This document shows positions 51,452-60,674 of a stretch of 64,000 nucleotides of DNA, piece by piece (positions within the stretch are counted from its first letter, which is position 1; the number at the start of each line of letters is the position of its first letter). The stretch is taken from NCBI GenBank assembly GCA_045544955.1, contig JAZPZY010000029.1, positions 56,892 to 120,891 of the forward strand, read 5' to 3'. The notes beneath the pieces are model-generated. The model was given only the letters and a program-made list of their open reading frames with translations, was not told the origin of the DNA and ran no database searches. Source of the stretch: SIG701 sp045544955. GTDB taxonomy: Bacteria > Bacillota > Clostridia > Oscillospirales > CAG-272. Both the position numbers and the translations under genes were made by a program.

Positions 51452-53288
51452 CCCCGGTATCCCCCTCTCTGTAGTACTTCGATTGAATATCGAACAGCTC
51501 CCGGTATTTCCCGCCGAGCGCCATCAACTCGTCATGCGTACCCACTTCCGCAAAATTCGCGCCGTCCAGCAGAAAAATGCGGTCACAGAATCGGGTGGAT
51601 GCCAAACGGTGCGAAATGAATACAGACGTTGTGTGTGCTGCAATATCGTTGTATCGGCGATACATTCTGTCCTCCGCGATGGGATCCAGTGCCGCTGTCG
51701 GCTCGTCGAGAATAATGCACGTCGGATTCTTGTAAAGCAAGCGTGCAAGCAGGAGTTTTTGTGTTTCGCCGCCTGACAGTTCGATGCCGTCATTGTTTAT
51801 CTCACGATTGAGGGGAGTTTTGGCACCGTTTGGCAGAGAGGAAATCTTCTCCGTCAGCCCCGCCACTTCAATGCAGTAGTTCAGCCTTTCGTGGTCAATT
51901 TCCTCCTCGGTCATTGCTGCGGCGATATTTCTTGCAATGGATATGGGTAAGAGATGATAATTCTGTGGCACAAAACCGAACAGGGTGTACATCTCGTCTC
52001 GGTTGTAGGCGGTCAGCGGTTGACCGTCAAGGAGGATTTCGCCTTCATCCGGCAGAAGCAATCCACACATCATCATCGTAAGCGTTGTTTTTCCAGCGCC
52101 GTTCAGACCGACAAGTGCGATTTTTTCACCTGCTTCAATTTTGAATGAAAGATTATCGAGAACTTTCTTTTCACCTTTCGGATATTTGAAGGAAACATTT
52201 TTAAATTCAATCGAAAACGGTCCTTTGGGCGTGGGAATGCCTTCTCCGCGGTTGAGGCGACTGGGTACATCCATTGCCTCGCGGAAATCGGAAATCTGCA
52301 TTGCACCGTCCTGAACACGGTTGATTGTGCCGAGAATGCCGCCCATCAATCCCGCCATGGATGTGATCGCAGAAAAATACAGCACAAAGGAAGAGGCATC
52401 TACGTCACCCTGCACGGCTTTGAAAATGAGAAACGCATATGCCGCGCCGTCACGGATGAGAATAATGAGAAAGTTTTCGATAGCGTTCAAAATACTGCGC
52501 AACTCCAGTTTTTTCTGCTCCTGCAGACGCAGATCAAACAGTTTCGCCAGCCGGTCATGCAAAAAATTCTGCATTGTGTACAGGCGTACATCTTTCGCAT
52601 ATTTGAAATCGCGGGACATATACACGGTAGAATAATTGATTTTTTTGTCAAGATCGTTGCGCAGATCGCGACCTTTCCAATTCTGTACTCTCACCCATTT
52701 GTCCATGAAATAATTCAGTATGCTTCCCACGGCAAGCAGCAGAATAATCGCGGGATGCAGTAGAGAAATCACTGTGCCGAACAGAAGGAATTTCAAAATC
52801 TGCGTGAGCATATTCGAAAAATCCATCGGAAAATGCACACCCGCCATGTGGTTGTTCTGAATGGCTTTGTTGGCGCGTTCATCCAGCTTTTTGATTTCAG
52901 GATCATAATCCAGAAACCAGTCACGGTCACGACAATACAACATCCGTATATACATCATTCGCAGAAGGATATAATGATCTGAATTTAATATTCTGATATT
53001 TGTGAGTCTGTCTACAAGATCAAACAGCAGTTTTGCCAGCAGCAGACCGACGATCACAAGCGCTATATACGAAAATCTGTCCGAGGACTCCAGCGCTGAC
53101 AGGATCACAGTCGGTGTGTACAGCGTAAGTGCCGACAGAATCAGCGAAATCGGTACTGTGAATATCCCTACAAGCGCCAATTCTCTCTGATTTTTCCACA
53201 GCAGGCGGTATATGTACCCCACACAGGAGAACAGCCCGTATTTCGGCTTGCGCTTGGGTTCTTTTTGCTTCTTTTCTTTTTTAGCCAT
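51441..53288 (-). CDS. ABC transporter, fused permease-ATPase (exporter half 1)
   Basis: 615 residues from the ATG at 53288 (GGGAGG 7 bp before it; the frame is open for 16 more codons). N-terminal cytoplasmic Lys-rich stretch, six predicted helices, then GLNGAGKTT, LSGGETQKLLLA and CIILDEPTAALDP. Both ATP sites have the catalytic Glu, unlike the asymmetric pairs with a degenerate site. Downstream of the kinase gene by about 100 bp and overlaps exporter half 2 at its end. Confidence 0.92.
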   Translation of the reverse strand: MAKKEKKQKEPKRKPKYGLFSCVGYIYRLLWKNQRELALVGIFTVPISLILSALTLYTPTVILSALESSDRFSYIALVIVGLLLAKLLFDLVDRLTNIRILNSDHYILLRMMYIRMLYCRDRDWFLDYDPEIKKLDERANKAIQNNHMAGVHFPMDFSNMLTQILKFLLFGTVISLLHPAIILLLAVGSILNYFMDKWVRVQNWKGRDLRNDLDKKINYSTVYMSRDFKYAKDVRLYTMQNFLHDRLAKLFDLRLQEQKKLELRSILNAIENFLIILIRDGAAYAFLIFKAVQGDVDASSFVLYFSAITSMAGLMGGILGTINRVQDGAMQISDFREAMDVPSRLNRGEGIPTPKGPFSIEFKNVSFKYPKGEKKVLDNLSFKIEAGEKIALVGLNGAGKTTLTMMMCGLLLPDEGEILLDGQPLTAYNRDEMYTLFGFVPQNYHLLPISIARNIAAAMTEEEIDHERLNYCIEVAGLTEKISSLPNGAKTPLNREINNDGIELSGGETQKLLLARLLYKNPTCIILDEPTAALDPIAEDRMYRRYNDIAAHTTSVFISHRLASTRFCDRIFLLDGANFAEVGTHDELMALGGKYRELFDIQSKYYREGDTGDEE

Positions 53289-53391
53289 ATGAAAGCCTCC
53301 CTTCGTTTGTGATGACATTATAACATATCCAATCAAAAAAAGTACATTCCGTGAACCAAACGTCGTTTTCGGTGAACGGAATGCACTTATG

Positions 53392-54048
53392 TTATGCGAG
53401 TGGAATTAGAATTTCAGCTGTAAACCCGCCATCCTCGCTGTCCGCCGAGAACTGACCGCCATATTTCTTCACGATACTCTCAACCCGCGACAGTCCGAAG
53501 CCATGGTCAGCACCTTTCGACGAGCCGAAAAGGCCACCACGCTTCGTCTGCTTTTTTCCGGCGGCATTGGTGATAGCAAGATAAAGTTGTGTGTTCTTCT
53601 GCCCGATGTAGATGCGAATGAACCGGTCCTTCTCGGGCAGCTTTTTGTTTTCCTCCACGGCGTTGTCAAGCAAATTCCCGATGATTACACATAAATCAAC
53701 GTCAGTGACGGGTGTATTTTCCGGAATTTTCGCCTTTGCATTGACAGGGATGGCGTTCTGTGTTGCAATGTTCGTTTTACCGTTCAGAATGGCATCCACC
53801 ATGACACGTCCGGTTTTGATCGTGGTATCCACATTCGTCAGGTCATCATTCAGTGAACGGAGATAGTCGCTTACTTCATCATATTTTCCGAGTGCCATGC
53901 TCGCCTGCATTGCCTGTATATGATTGTGGTAATCATGCCGCCAGCCGCGCATCTTTGTATACATGGATTCCACTTCATCACAGTATTTCTGCAAGAGATC
54001 GCTCTGGTAGGCGTCAATTCTCTTATCGATCCATTTTTGAAACAGCAT
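53392..54048 (-). CDS. GHKL-type histidine kinase lacking the membrane sensor part
   Basis: 218 residues from ATG with GAGG 5 bp upstream. WRHDYHNHIQAM is the His-phosphoacceptor region of the AgrC-like family; NLLDNAVEEN is the N box and HGFGLSRVESIVKKYGG the ATP lid end. Typical AgrC/ComD kinases have six membrane helices and about 430 residues; here all are absent, so sensing must be cytoplasmic or by another protein (the ABC pair is a candidate). Between the response regulator gene and the exporter genes. Confidence 0.88.
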   Translation of the reverse strand: MLFQKWIDKRIDAYQSDLLQKYCDEVESMYTKMRGWRHDYHNHIQAMQASMALGKYDEVSDYLRSLNDDLTNVDTTIKTGRVMVDAILNGKTNIATQNAIPVNAKAKIPENTPVTDVDLCVIIGNLLDNAVEENKKLPEKDRFIRIYIGQKNTQLYLAITNAAGKKQTKRGGLFGSSKGADHGFGLSRVESIVKKYGGQFSADSEDGGFTAEILIPLA

Positions 54049-54058
54049 ATATACCTCG

Positions 54059-54760
54059 TTAGAATAAACGTATGATTTCTTTGCCGATCTTCTCCGACAT
54101 TCCGCGGCTGATGGGAACTTCCGTGCCGTTTTTCAACATCACGCAGTCGTTTTTGATTCGCGTGATGTAACGCAGGTTTACGATGAACGAGCGCTGGCAT
54201 TTGAAGAAATACTCGTCAAGTTTGGATTCCATTTCCGAGAGGGAAGATTTCATGCGGTAACAGTTCTCTGTCGTATGAATCTCCACATACTGCTTCTGCG
54301 CTTCGATGTACGTGATTTGACTGAGCGGAACGTAATCAACCTGCCTGTCGAACGTGACGCACAGACGCTTTTCAGCTTTCGCCAAATTGGCGGCAGCTTT
54401 ATTAAGAACCATATGGAGCTTTTCCTCCGATACCGGCTTCATGAGATAGTGAAGCGCGGAGACTTCGTACCCTTCGCCAATGAAATCGGGGAAGCCGGTA
54501 ATAAAGACGATCTGAATAGTATCATTGAATTGTCGGATGGTCTTGGCAAGATCGACGCCGTTCATCCTGCCCATTTCGATGTCCAGCAGGAGGATATCGT
54601 ATGCTTTATCATCCTCATATGCAAACAGAAACGCTTCGGCAGAGTGGAAGGAGCGGACCTCACAAGTGTGGCCTTCATTCGCTCCCCAGGACGACACGAG
54701 CGAGGCTATATATTCAATTTGATTCTGCTCGTCGTCGCAGATGGCAAGTTTCAGTTTCAT
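54059..54760 (-). CDS. LytTR-type response regulator
   Basis: 233 residues. Receiver domain with acidic CDD at 8-10, phospho-Asp in ILLLDIEMG, and a Lys at the end (YLMKP). Then LytTR DNA-binding domain (VDYVPLSQITYIEAQKQYVEIHT...FFKCQRSFIVNLRYITRI). LytTR regulators of the AgrA group bind direct repeats before their target operons. First gene of regulator-kinase-ABC-ABC-small protein, so probably self-activating. Confidence 0.94.
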   Translation of the reverse strand: MKLKLAICDDEQNQIEYIASLVSSWGANEGHTCEVRSFHSAEAFLFAYEDDKAYDILLLDIEMGRMNGVDLAKTIRQFNDTIQIVFITGFPDFIGEGYEVSALHYLMKPVSEEKLHMVLNKAAANLAKAEKRLCVTFDRQVDYVPLSQITYIEAQKQYVEIHTTENCYRMKSSLSEMESKLDEYFFKCQRSFIVNLRYITRIKNDCVMLKNGTEVPISRGMSEKIGKEIIRLF

Positions 54761-54815
54761 GTGTATTACCTTTCTCGGTCAGATGCTGAAATGCAAACGG
54801 AATGCTGGTGCGCCT

Positions 54816-54821
54816 ATTATA
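54816..54821 (-). promoter_or_regulatory. -10 box candidate for the LytTR operon
   Basis: Minus-strand TATAAT preceded by an AT-rich stretch but no clear -35, about 55 bp before the regulator start; fits an activator-dependent promoter. Confidence 0.45.
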
Positions 54822-54906
54822 GTGTGTAATGGTGAACAATTTTTCAGTAAATACGTGAAGCAGAAATTACAATGCTTTTTGGATTTTTGGTGTTTAGTTT
54901 TAGTAT

Positions 54907-57900
54907 TTATAGTTGTTCTTCCTTTCGACGCAGTAATTTTTCGTCTTTGATATTGAATTCACTTTCCGCATAATAACTTTGCGCAATTTTCCGCAGGGTA
55001 TCCGCGAACCGACTGTAACCGTTGGCAGTTGCTTTCTGCGCTTCTGCCATATATCTGTCACCCAAGTCTTTTTCATGAGTTCCAGTAGGATCTACCCAAT
55101 GAAAACCGCGGCTGTTGATAACCCCAAAATAATAACCTGTTCGCATATGTTCATTGTCCTGGTGATTCAGTTCCTGCAAAACAGCCGAATTTAACATGCC
55201 ATTTTCATCGGCAAAAGCATACGAAAGACCGCTTCCTATTGTTTGCAACACTACCTCCCAACGGTCATTTTCCTTTGCCCATTCTTTTACCGTACGAATC
55301 CAATGCACAAAAGCATCCTCTTGAAAAACGCCATTCCAATCCACACCGGGGATGATATCGAAATTCCAAATAATCTGAAAAACTCGTTCTCGAATCGCGT
55401 CGGAGGATTGAACGTTATTTTGTTCTTCGTGTCTTTTTTTGTACGCGATTTCCACCAGAGAACAAAACGCATCCGGGTCATTGGCAATTTTGTAACGGAG
55501 TGCTTTCGGTTTCACCGGTGAATAATCGTCCAGATATGGCAAACAAAGATATTCAATATTGCTCAGCATTTGAATGTTGGGAACGTCTGTGTTCTGCAAA
55601 TGCTGTATTAGTTCACGAGCTGAGTGTGCACGTACATACTCCGGCGAATCATCTGTTGAAATCAATCTAAACAGTTGATATATAGTATCTTCGTCTACAT
55701 ATTTAGAAATATCCTTTGAAGCGCCGATTAGATTTATTATATGCTTTACCCGACCGTTTTCCAGTAATTTCGCAAGGATAGGCTGAGGATCGTCCCTGTA
55801 TCCTATCAGCCAATATTCCGGGAAATTTACTTTATTCCAATAGAGCGGCTCCTTTTCTGGAAGCAATGCAGATACGACCTCTATTATATCTGTATCCGGA
55901 TACACTCCCACAAGGGCAGCTGTGACAAACTGCTCGGTGCATTTTCCCAAACCAATGTCAAGCAGTGACCTGCTTCCGTTTTCTACTGCATATCCGCGTA
56001 TTACATGCTGTGCAAACTCGGATTGTTGGTCGCTTGCAATATTTGCTATCAAATCACTCATTTGTTTGCGGTTTAGGCTAAGTCCGAGTCTGTATCCCAC
56101 ATCCGTTAATGCATCCACATCTTGGCCAAAGCGAATCAAGCTGTTTAATCCAAACTCCGAATAAAGTTCTTCAATCGCTTTTGTCTTGTTTTCCTCCTGC
56201 TTTTCCCAATTGCTATGTTTGTTTTCCACCGCATTCTCGTCAAATGATAGCAAGTAGAAACGCTTGTGTTGCTCAATCTTGGATTGGGGTTTAACAGATT
56301 CTATTGTTTCGCATAAATACTGATAATTTTTTGTTTCCGGTACTTCGCCTTCATACTGCAGAAGAAGTCGATATTTAACATCGCACAATTTGAGCCATAT
56401 GCGGCATAATTCCGTTTCTGTAAACTGCGATCGCACAGAATTCAGTTTTTCCAAGAAAGAATCCACTTGTTCTGCGGGAAAATAACGCAAACCGTCTGCC
56501 AAGTCCAGTACTCGGTCCGCAGAATCAAATCCCATCTCTAACGCCATATGCATATAAAACTGCATCATGATTCCGGCATCGGCTGAAACAGAGTTGCTTT
56601 CCGGAATATCCGTCAGAATATACTTTGGCTTTACATTATCAAAAATAACGCGCGAAGGTCTGGGCATCAAATGCTTTACTGTAGCCCAACACGTTTCGGG
56701 ATAATCCTTTTGCATGCAAATGAGTGCGCTTTTTTTGGTTTCTTCATCCGCCAGAGTCTGAGGTTTATAAGGAAGCAATATTTTAACAAGAGAATTCAGC
56801 GGTATGTCGGCATGGTTTGTTTTATCGTACTCGATCTGTTCCAAAGCTCCCAAACACCGCGTGCATCGAACCAAATAGGCTCCATCCCATGCCAGCGTTT
56901 CAATCGCCCACAGGACAGCGGTAATAAAGTTGTTTTGAAACAGGTTTTCCTCGTCCTTCTTGGGAAAGAGCCGATACATTTCGTCCGCGTGATCCAGAAT
57001 ATACTGTTCCATACAATCCAGAAACGCATCCGGATTCAATTCGGCAATTGAAGGGAGGAGTTCTGAAAGGCTGGCAAGGCGCATCCAATCGCAATCGGTA
57101 AACACAGTTTTCACGGTATTGTATGATTCTCTTTTTACGATACCGTCCGTACAGTGAACCGGTTTATCTGTGGTTGCTAGCAGGCAAAGCCCTGCTGTAA
57201 GAGCAGATCGAAATGTTTCTGAGTGATCATAACAGCCGTCGGAGGGGACAAGGATGCTGTATTCACCGTCAGGAGAAAAACGTTTGTTTTTCTCCTGACA
57301 TATTGTCTGTTCCTCTTCAAAAGCGGACAGAACAAAAGAATCATAAAACAAATCTTTTACGCTGTTTAATAGTTTTCTTCGATTATGAACTCGCCAGATT
57401 CCGTTTTCCAATGACAGTATGCCACTATCGCCTTGCAGAAGCACTCGAACACTCTTTTCAAAACTCCGATAATCCGTATCGCAGATTTTTTCTATGGATG
57501 CCCTATCAAATGAATTTTTTTCGTTCCATCCACCGATCAGTGCCAGTTGAGCGATATATTCATGGAACAAAATGGTCTGTGGCAGCGCAATCGTAGGCTG
57601 ATGACCGAAAAGTTCCAAAATATCATCTCGAATGTTGTTTATCGTAAGTGTTGCTGCGGCGGTATTGCATTCCGAAGCATATTCGTATAGCGAGTTCCAT
57701 ACCTGTTTTGCATTTCCGGAAGATTTGCATGCAATCAGCGAATGGATCAGCGTTTTGTTAATGCTATTTTCATAATCCAGATCAAAAACCACCAACTTAA
57801 ACGCTTTCCAAAATCCCCAAATATCCGATGAGGGGACGGCTTTGGCTTGGTTTGCTCTGTGCAAACATGTTTTTACAACATGAAACTTTTCTCTTGCATC

Positions 57901-58368
57901 ATCACTGGTGAAATTGGGCAATTCTATCCGATGCATAAACTCATTCTCATCGGAAGAATGAATTGCTTGATCGTGAATATATCGTAATGTATCCGTGGTT
58001 GACTTGGCCAAAAGTCCTGTTACTAATGCAAGTCTATCGTCGGGATTCTTCTTATAATCATTCCAGGCAGCCGTAATTACACTCTGAAATATATCATTGT
58101 GGGCAGAAACCTGGACACTGTGTTTGATCTGACAATGCAGACGAACAACAGATGTAGGGCTTTCTGAATAGACAATCAGATCATCCACATCGTAGTCATT
58201 CTTTTTCCCCTGGAATTCGATCTTCGAGATAGGATTATCAATAACAGGCGAAAACCCTTCAATCAACAGCGCAAGAAGAAAGACCGCCTGCACACGGTTT
58301 TCAAAATGTTCGCCACCACCGCCGGTTGAAAAAGCGTTGCTCAATTTTGCGGGATCCGCTGTTTTCAT
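54907..58368 (-). CDS. Large protein with restriction-nuclease-like N-terminus, candidate defence protein
   Basis: 1153 residues, no signal peptide. Residues 1-130 look like a PD-(D/E)xK nuclease of the DUF4297 (dsDNA nuclease domain) type: TGGGGEHFENRVQAVFLLAL, then Glu51, DVDDLIVY with Asp62/63, and LHCQIKHS giving Gln80-x-Lys82. The remaining 1000 residues are helical repeats (alpha-solenoid-like, many Leu/Trp/Tyr-rich 30-40 residue units). No Walker A (GxxxxGK[S/T]) is seen, so it is not a standard NACHT/STAND protein. Related nuclease domains occur in anti-phage proteins. It stands alone with its own promoter next to mobile-element cargo. Function is inference. Confidence 0.6.
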   Translation of the reverse strand: MKTADPAKLSNAFSTGGGGEHFENRVQAVFLLALLIEGFSPVIDNPISKIEFQGKKNDYDVDDLIVYSESPTSVVRLHCQIKHSVQVSAHNDIFQSVITAAWNDYKKNPDDRLALVTGLLAKSTTDTLRYIHDQAIHSSDENEFMHRIELPNFTSDDAREKFHVVKTCLHRANQAKAVPSSDIWGFWKAFKLVVFDLDYENSINKTLIHSLIACKSSGNAKQVWNSLYEYASECNTAAATLTINNIRDDILELFGHQPTIALPQTILFHEYIAQLALIGGWNEKNSFDRASIEKICDTDYRSFEKSVRVLLQGDSGILSLENGIWRVHNRRKLLNSVKDLFYDSFVLSAFEEEQTICQEKNKRFSPDGEYSILVPSDGCYDHSETFRSALTAGLCLLATTDKPVHCTDGIVKRESYNTVKTVFTDCDWMRLASLSELLPSIAELNPDAFLDCMEQYILDHADEMYRLFPKKDEENLFQNNFITAVLWAIETLAWDGAYLVRCTRCLGALEQIEYDKTNHADIPLNSLVKILLPYKPQTLADEETKKSALICMQKDYPETCWATVKHLMPRPSRVIFDNVKPKYILTDIPESNSVSADAGIMMQFYMHMALEMGFDSADRVLDLADGLRYFPAEQVDSFLEKLNSVRSQFTETELCRIWLKLCDVKYRLLLQYEGEVPETKNYQYLCETIESVKPQSKIEQHKRFYLLSFDENAVENKHSNWEKQEENKTKAIEELYSEFGLNSLIRFGQDVDALTDVGYRLGLSLNRKQMSDLIANIASDQQSEFAQHVIRGYAVENGSRSLLDIGLGKCTEQFVTAALVGVYPDTDIIEVVSALLPEKEPLYWNKVNFPEYWLIGYRDDPQPILAKLLENGRVKHIINLIGASKDISKYVDEDTIYQLFRLISTDDSPEYVRAHSARELIQHLQNTDVPNIQMLSNIEYLCLPYLDDYSPVKPKALRYKIANDPDAFCSLVEIAYKKRHEEQNNVQSSDAIRERVFQIIWNFDIIPGVDWNGVFQEDAFVHWIRTVKEWAKENDRWEVVLQTIGSGLSYAFADENGMLNSAVLQELNHQDNEHMRTGYYFGVINSRGFHWVDPTGTHEKDLGDRYMAEAQKATANGYSRFADTLRKIAQSYYAESEFNIKDEKLLRRKEEQL

Positions 58369-58407
58369 AGGTTTCTATCCTCTTTCTGCACGTATGATTG
58401 TAACTTT

Positions 58408-58436
58408 ATTATATCAAATTTCAGAGAATAAAGCAA
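58408..58436 (-). promoter_or_regulatory. Promoter of the large nuclease-like gene
   Basis: Minus-strand TTGCTT, 17 bp, TATAAT, 40 bp before the start codon at 58368. Confidence 0.7.
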
Positions 58437-58509
58437 GATTTGCTTCTGTCTGAAATGATAGTTTCCTCCGCAAATCCCCGATATTTCAACCACATATTAT
58501 CTCCATGGA

Positions 58510-58532
58510 GCCCCGGGCGACGCACCCGGGGC
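58510..58532 (+). other. GC-rich hairpin in the leader of the amidoligase gene
   Basis: GCCCCGGG / CCCGGGGC, 7-nt loop, followed by an AT/T-rich stretch, 12 bp before the ribosome site. It could be a terminator of upstream transcription or an attenuator. Confidence 0.5.
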
Positions 58533-58555
58533 GAATTTATTTTATGGAGGATTTT

Positions 58556-59644
58556 ATGTCTGAAACCACCTGCCGCCAGTGCGGCCAACAAATCGCGCCC
58601 GACCGGCTCTGTGATCTGGACGGGCAATTTTTCTGCCCGGAGTGCTATGAGACACGTACCCTGATCTGCGCCTGCTGCGGAGATCGTATCTTCCGGGAGG
58701 ATAACTCCGGAACGGAATCCACGCCCCTGTGTGCCGATTGCCGGGACACGGAGTATACCACCTGTACGAGATGCGGTCGGCTGATCCATAACGACGACGC
58801 CTTCTACTTCGGCATGCATGACGACGCACCGTACTGTGAATCCTGCATGGATGCCATGGAGGGACAGCCCATCCACAACTATCACTACAAGCCTCAGCCT
58901 GTCTTTCACGGAGAGGGCAAGCGATTTTTCGGCGTGGAGCTGGAGATTGACGAAGCCGGGGAAACAAACGACAATGCCAGGGCGATTCTGGAGATTGCCA
59001 ACGGGGACGGGGAGCATGTCTACTGCAAGCATGACGGATCACTGGATGATGGGTTTGAGATCGTCACCCATCCCATGACGTTGGAATATCATCTGCAGTC
59101 CATGCCCTGGGAACGGGTGCTGGAGAGAGCACGGGAGATGGGCTACTACTCCCACCAGGCAGGCACCTGCGGACTCCATATCCACGTAAACCGGGATTCC
59201 CTCGGGGAGAATGAGGATGAAGTCATCGCCCGGATCCTGTATTTTGTAGAGCGGCACTGGAATGAATTGCTCCAATTCTCCCGCCGTACCCACCGTCAGC
59301 TGGAACGGTGGGCGGCACGGTACGGGTATAAGGATCACCCGACGGAACTGATGGAGCACGTGAAGAAGGGCTGCGGCGGACGGTACACCTGCGTAAATCT
59401 GATGAATGACGATACGGTAGAGTTCCGCATCTTCCGGGGAACGCTGAAGTATAACACACTCATCGCTACGCTGCAGTTGGTGAACCGCATCTGCGATCTT
59501 GCTCAGTGCCTCACTGATGAGGAGATCCGGGGCACTACCTGGTCGCAGTTCATGTCGTCCGTCACCGAGCCGGAGCTGATCCGGTATCTGAAAGAACGCC
59601 GGCTGTACGTCAGCGAGCCGGTAAGCGGAGAGGAGGAAATCTGA
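58556..59644 (+). CDS. Amidoligase with N-terminal zinc-finger-like region
   Basis: 362 residues from the ATG at 58556 (GGAGG 5 bp upstream). Residues 1-100 have repeated CxxC pairs (Cys6/9, 27/30, 38/41, 59/62, 70/73, 94/97), i.e. zinc ribbons or a LIM-like array. The rest is a COOH-NH2 amidoligase of the glutamine-synthetase-like superfamily: FFGVELEID (125-132), KHDGSL, FEIVTHPMT, TCGLHIHVN and VEFRIFRGTL. These enzymes are predicted to ligate amines or peptides to carboxyl groups using ATP. The next gene, a glutamine amidotransferase, starts on its stop codon, so it may supply ammonia. Confidence 0.88.
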   Translation: MSETTCRQCGQQIAPDRLCDLDGQFFCPECYETRTLICACCGDRIFREDNSGTESTPLCADCRDTEYTTCTRCGRLIHNDDAFYFGMHDDAPYCESCMDAMEGQPIHNYHYKPQPVFHGEGKRFFGVELEIDEAGETNDNARAILEIANGDGEHVYCKHDGSLDDGFEIVTHPMTLEYHLQSMPWERVLERAREMGYYSHQAGTCGLHIHVNRDSLGENEDEVIARILYFVERHWNELLQFSRRTHRQLERWAARYGYKDHPTELMEHVKKGCGGRYTCVNLMNDDTVEFRIFRGTLKYNTLIATLQLVNRICDLAQCLTDEEIRGTTWSQFMSSVTEPELIRYLKERRLYVSEPVSGEEEI

Positions 59645-60558
59645 TGTGCTGTTTATTCGGAATACTGGATTACAAAAACACGCTCCCCGTTGGAAAGCGT
59701 GTGAAGATACTGAACGTCCTCGCCCGTGCCTGTGAGGAGCGTGGCACGGATGCTACGGGTATCGCTTACCACGACGGACAGCGACTCTGTATCTACAAAC
59801 GCCCTCTCCCGGCACATAAGATGCATTTTCACCTGCCGCCAAAGGCAAATGTGATCATGGGGCACACCCGGATGGCCACACAGGGGGATGAACGGTTCAA
59901 TCAGAACAATCACCCGTTCCTCGGACGGGCGGGAAATGAACGGTTTGCACTTGCCCACAACGGCGTTCTCCGGAACGATAGGGATTTGAGACGGATCCAC
60001 AATCTGCCCAAAACATCCATTGAAACGGACAGCTATGCAGCAGTGCAGCTGATTGAAAAGATCGGCGAATTAACCCCGGACAGTCTTTCGCTTATGGCGG
60101 AGGAGGTACGGGGCAGTTTTACCTTTGGCGTCATGGACAGCCATAACGGTATCTACATCATAAAGGGGAATAATCCCCTGTGCCTGTATCACTGGGAAGA
60201 ACTTGGTTTATACATATACGCCTCCACGGAGACAATTCTGAAAAAGGCGCTATCCAAACTCCCGTTTCTGCCATCCGATGCGGAGCCGGTATCGGTAGAG
60301 ATGGGGGATATTCTCCACATCGACAGTACCGGGAAGCGAACCTACGGGCACTTCAACTACGATCACCTGTTGTGGGCGGAGTATCCGCTGTACCGGTATC
60401 CGGAATCTGCATACACGGCATCGGACAACTCCTATGCGGAAACTCTTCGCTCCGTGGCGTATCTGTTCGGCTTCTCCCCAAAGGAAGTGGACCGGATGCT
60501 GGCGGAGGGCTTCGATCCCGAGGATATTGAGGAGATGTATTACTGCGGGGCGTGGTGA
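59644..60558 (+). CDS. Class II glutamine amidotransferase
   Basis: 304 residues. The nucleophile is Cys2 (MCCLFG), exposed after Met removal. Further N-terminal nucleophile amidotransferase motifs: RGTDATGIAYH, GHTRMATQGD and LAHNGVLRN. It hydrolyses glutamine to ammonia for a partner. There is no PurF- or GlmS-type synthase domain; the C-terminal 80 residues are unassigned. The ATG shares one base with the amidoligase stop (TGATG), strong evidence for joint action. Confidence 0.9.
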   Translation: MCCLFGILDYKNTLPVGKRVKILNVLARACEERGTDATGIAYHDGQRLCIYKRPLPAHKMHFHLPPKANVIMGHTRMATQGDERFNQNNHPFLGRAGNERFALAHNGVLRNDRDLRRIHNLPKTSIETDSYAAVQLIEKIGELTPDSLSLMAEEVRGSFTFGVMDSHNGIYIIKGNNPLCLYHWEELGLYIYASTETILKKALSKLPFLPSDAEPVSVEMGDILHIDSTGKRTYGHFNYDHLLWAEYPLYRYPESAYTASDNSYAETLRSVAYLFGFSPKEVDRMLAEGFDPEDIEEMYYCGAW

Positions 60559-60571
60559 TCCATTGGGGTAC

Positions 60572-60608
60572 ACTCTATTGGCATGGTGAAAAACTGTGCC
60601 AATAGAGT
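60572..60608. other. 12-bp perfect inverted repeat before the recombinase gene
   Basis: ACTCTATTGGCA / TGCCAATAGAGT with a 13-nt spacer, followed by a C/T-rich run. It is placed 14 bp after the amidotransferase stop and about 67 bp before the recombinase: a terminator or a recombinase-bound site. Confidence 0.55.
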
Positions 60609-60674
60609 TGCTTTCCCCCTTTTGGCATGTGTCATATTTTGCAGGAACCCTATTGAGAATGGAGGTGAAAAACA

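Noticed and set aside
49568..53288. Lantibiotic biosynthesis locus
   Set aside because: There is a two-component pair and exporters, but no lanthionine synthetase, peptidase domain or obvious precursor peptide next to them.
54907..58368. STAND/NACHT ATPase of the Avs type
   Set aside because: No Walker A or Walker B motif could be found in the 1153 residues.
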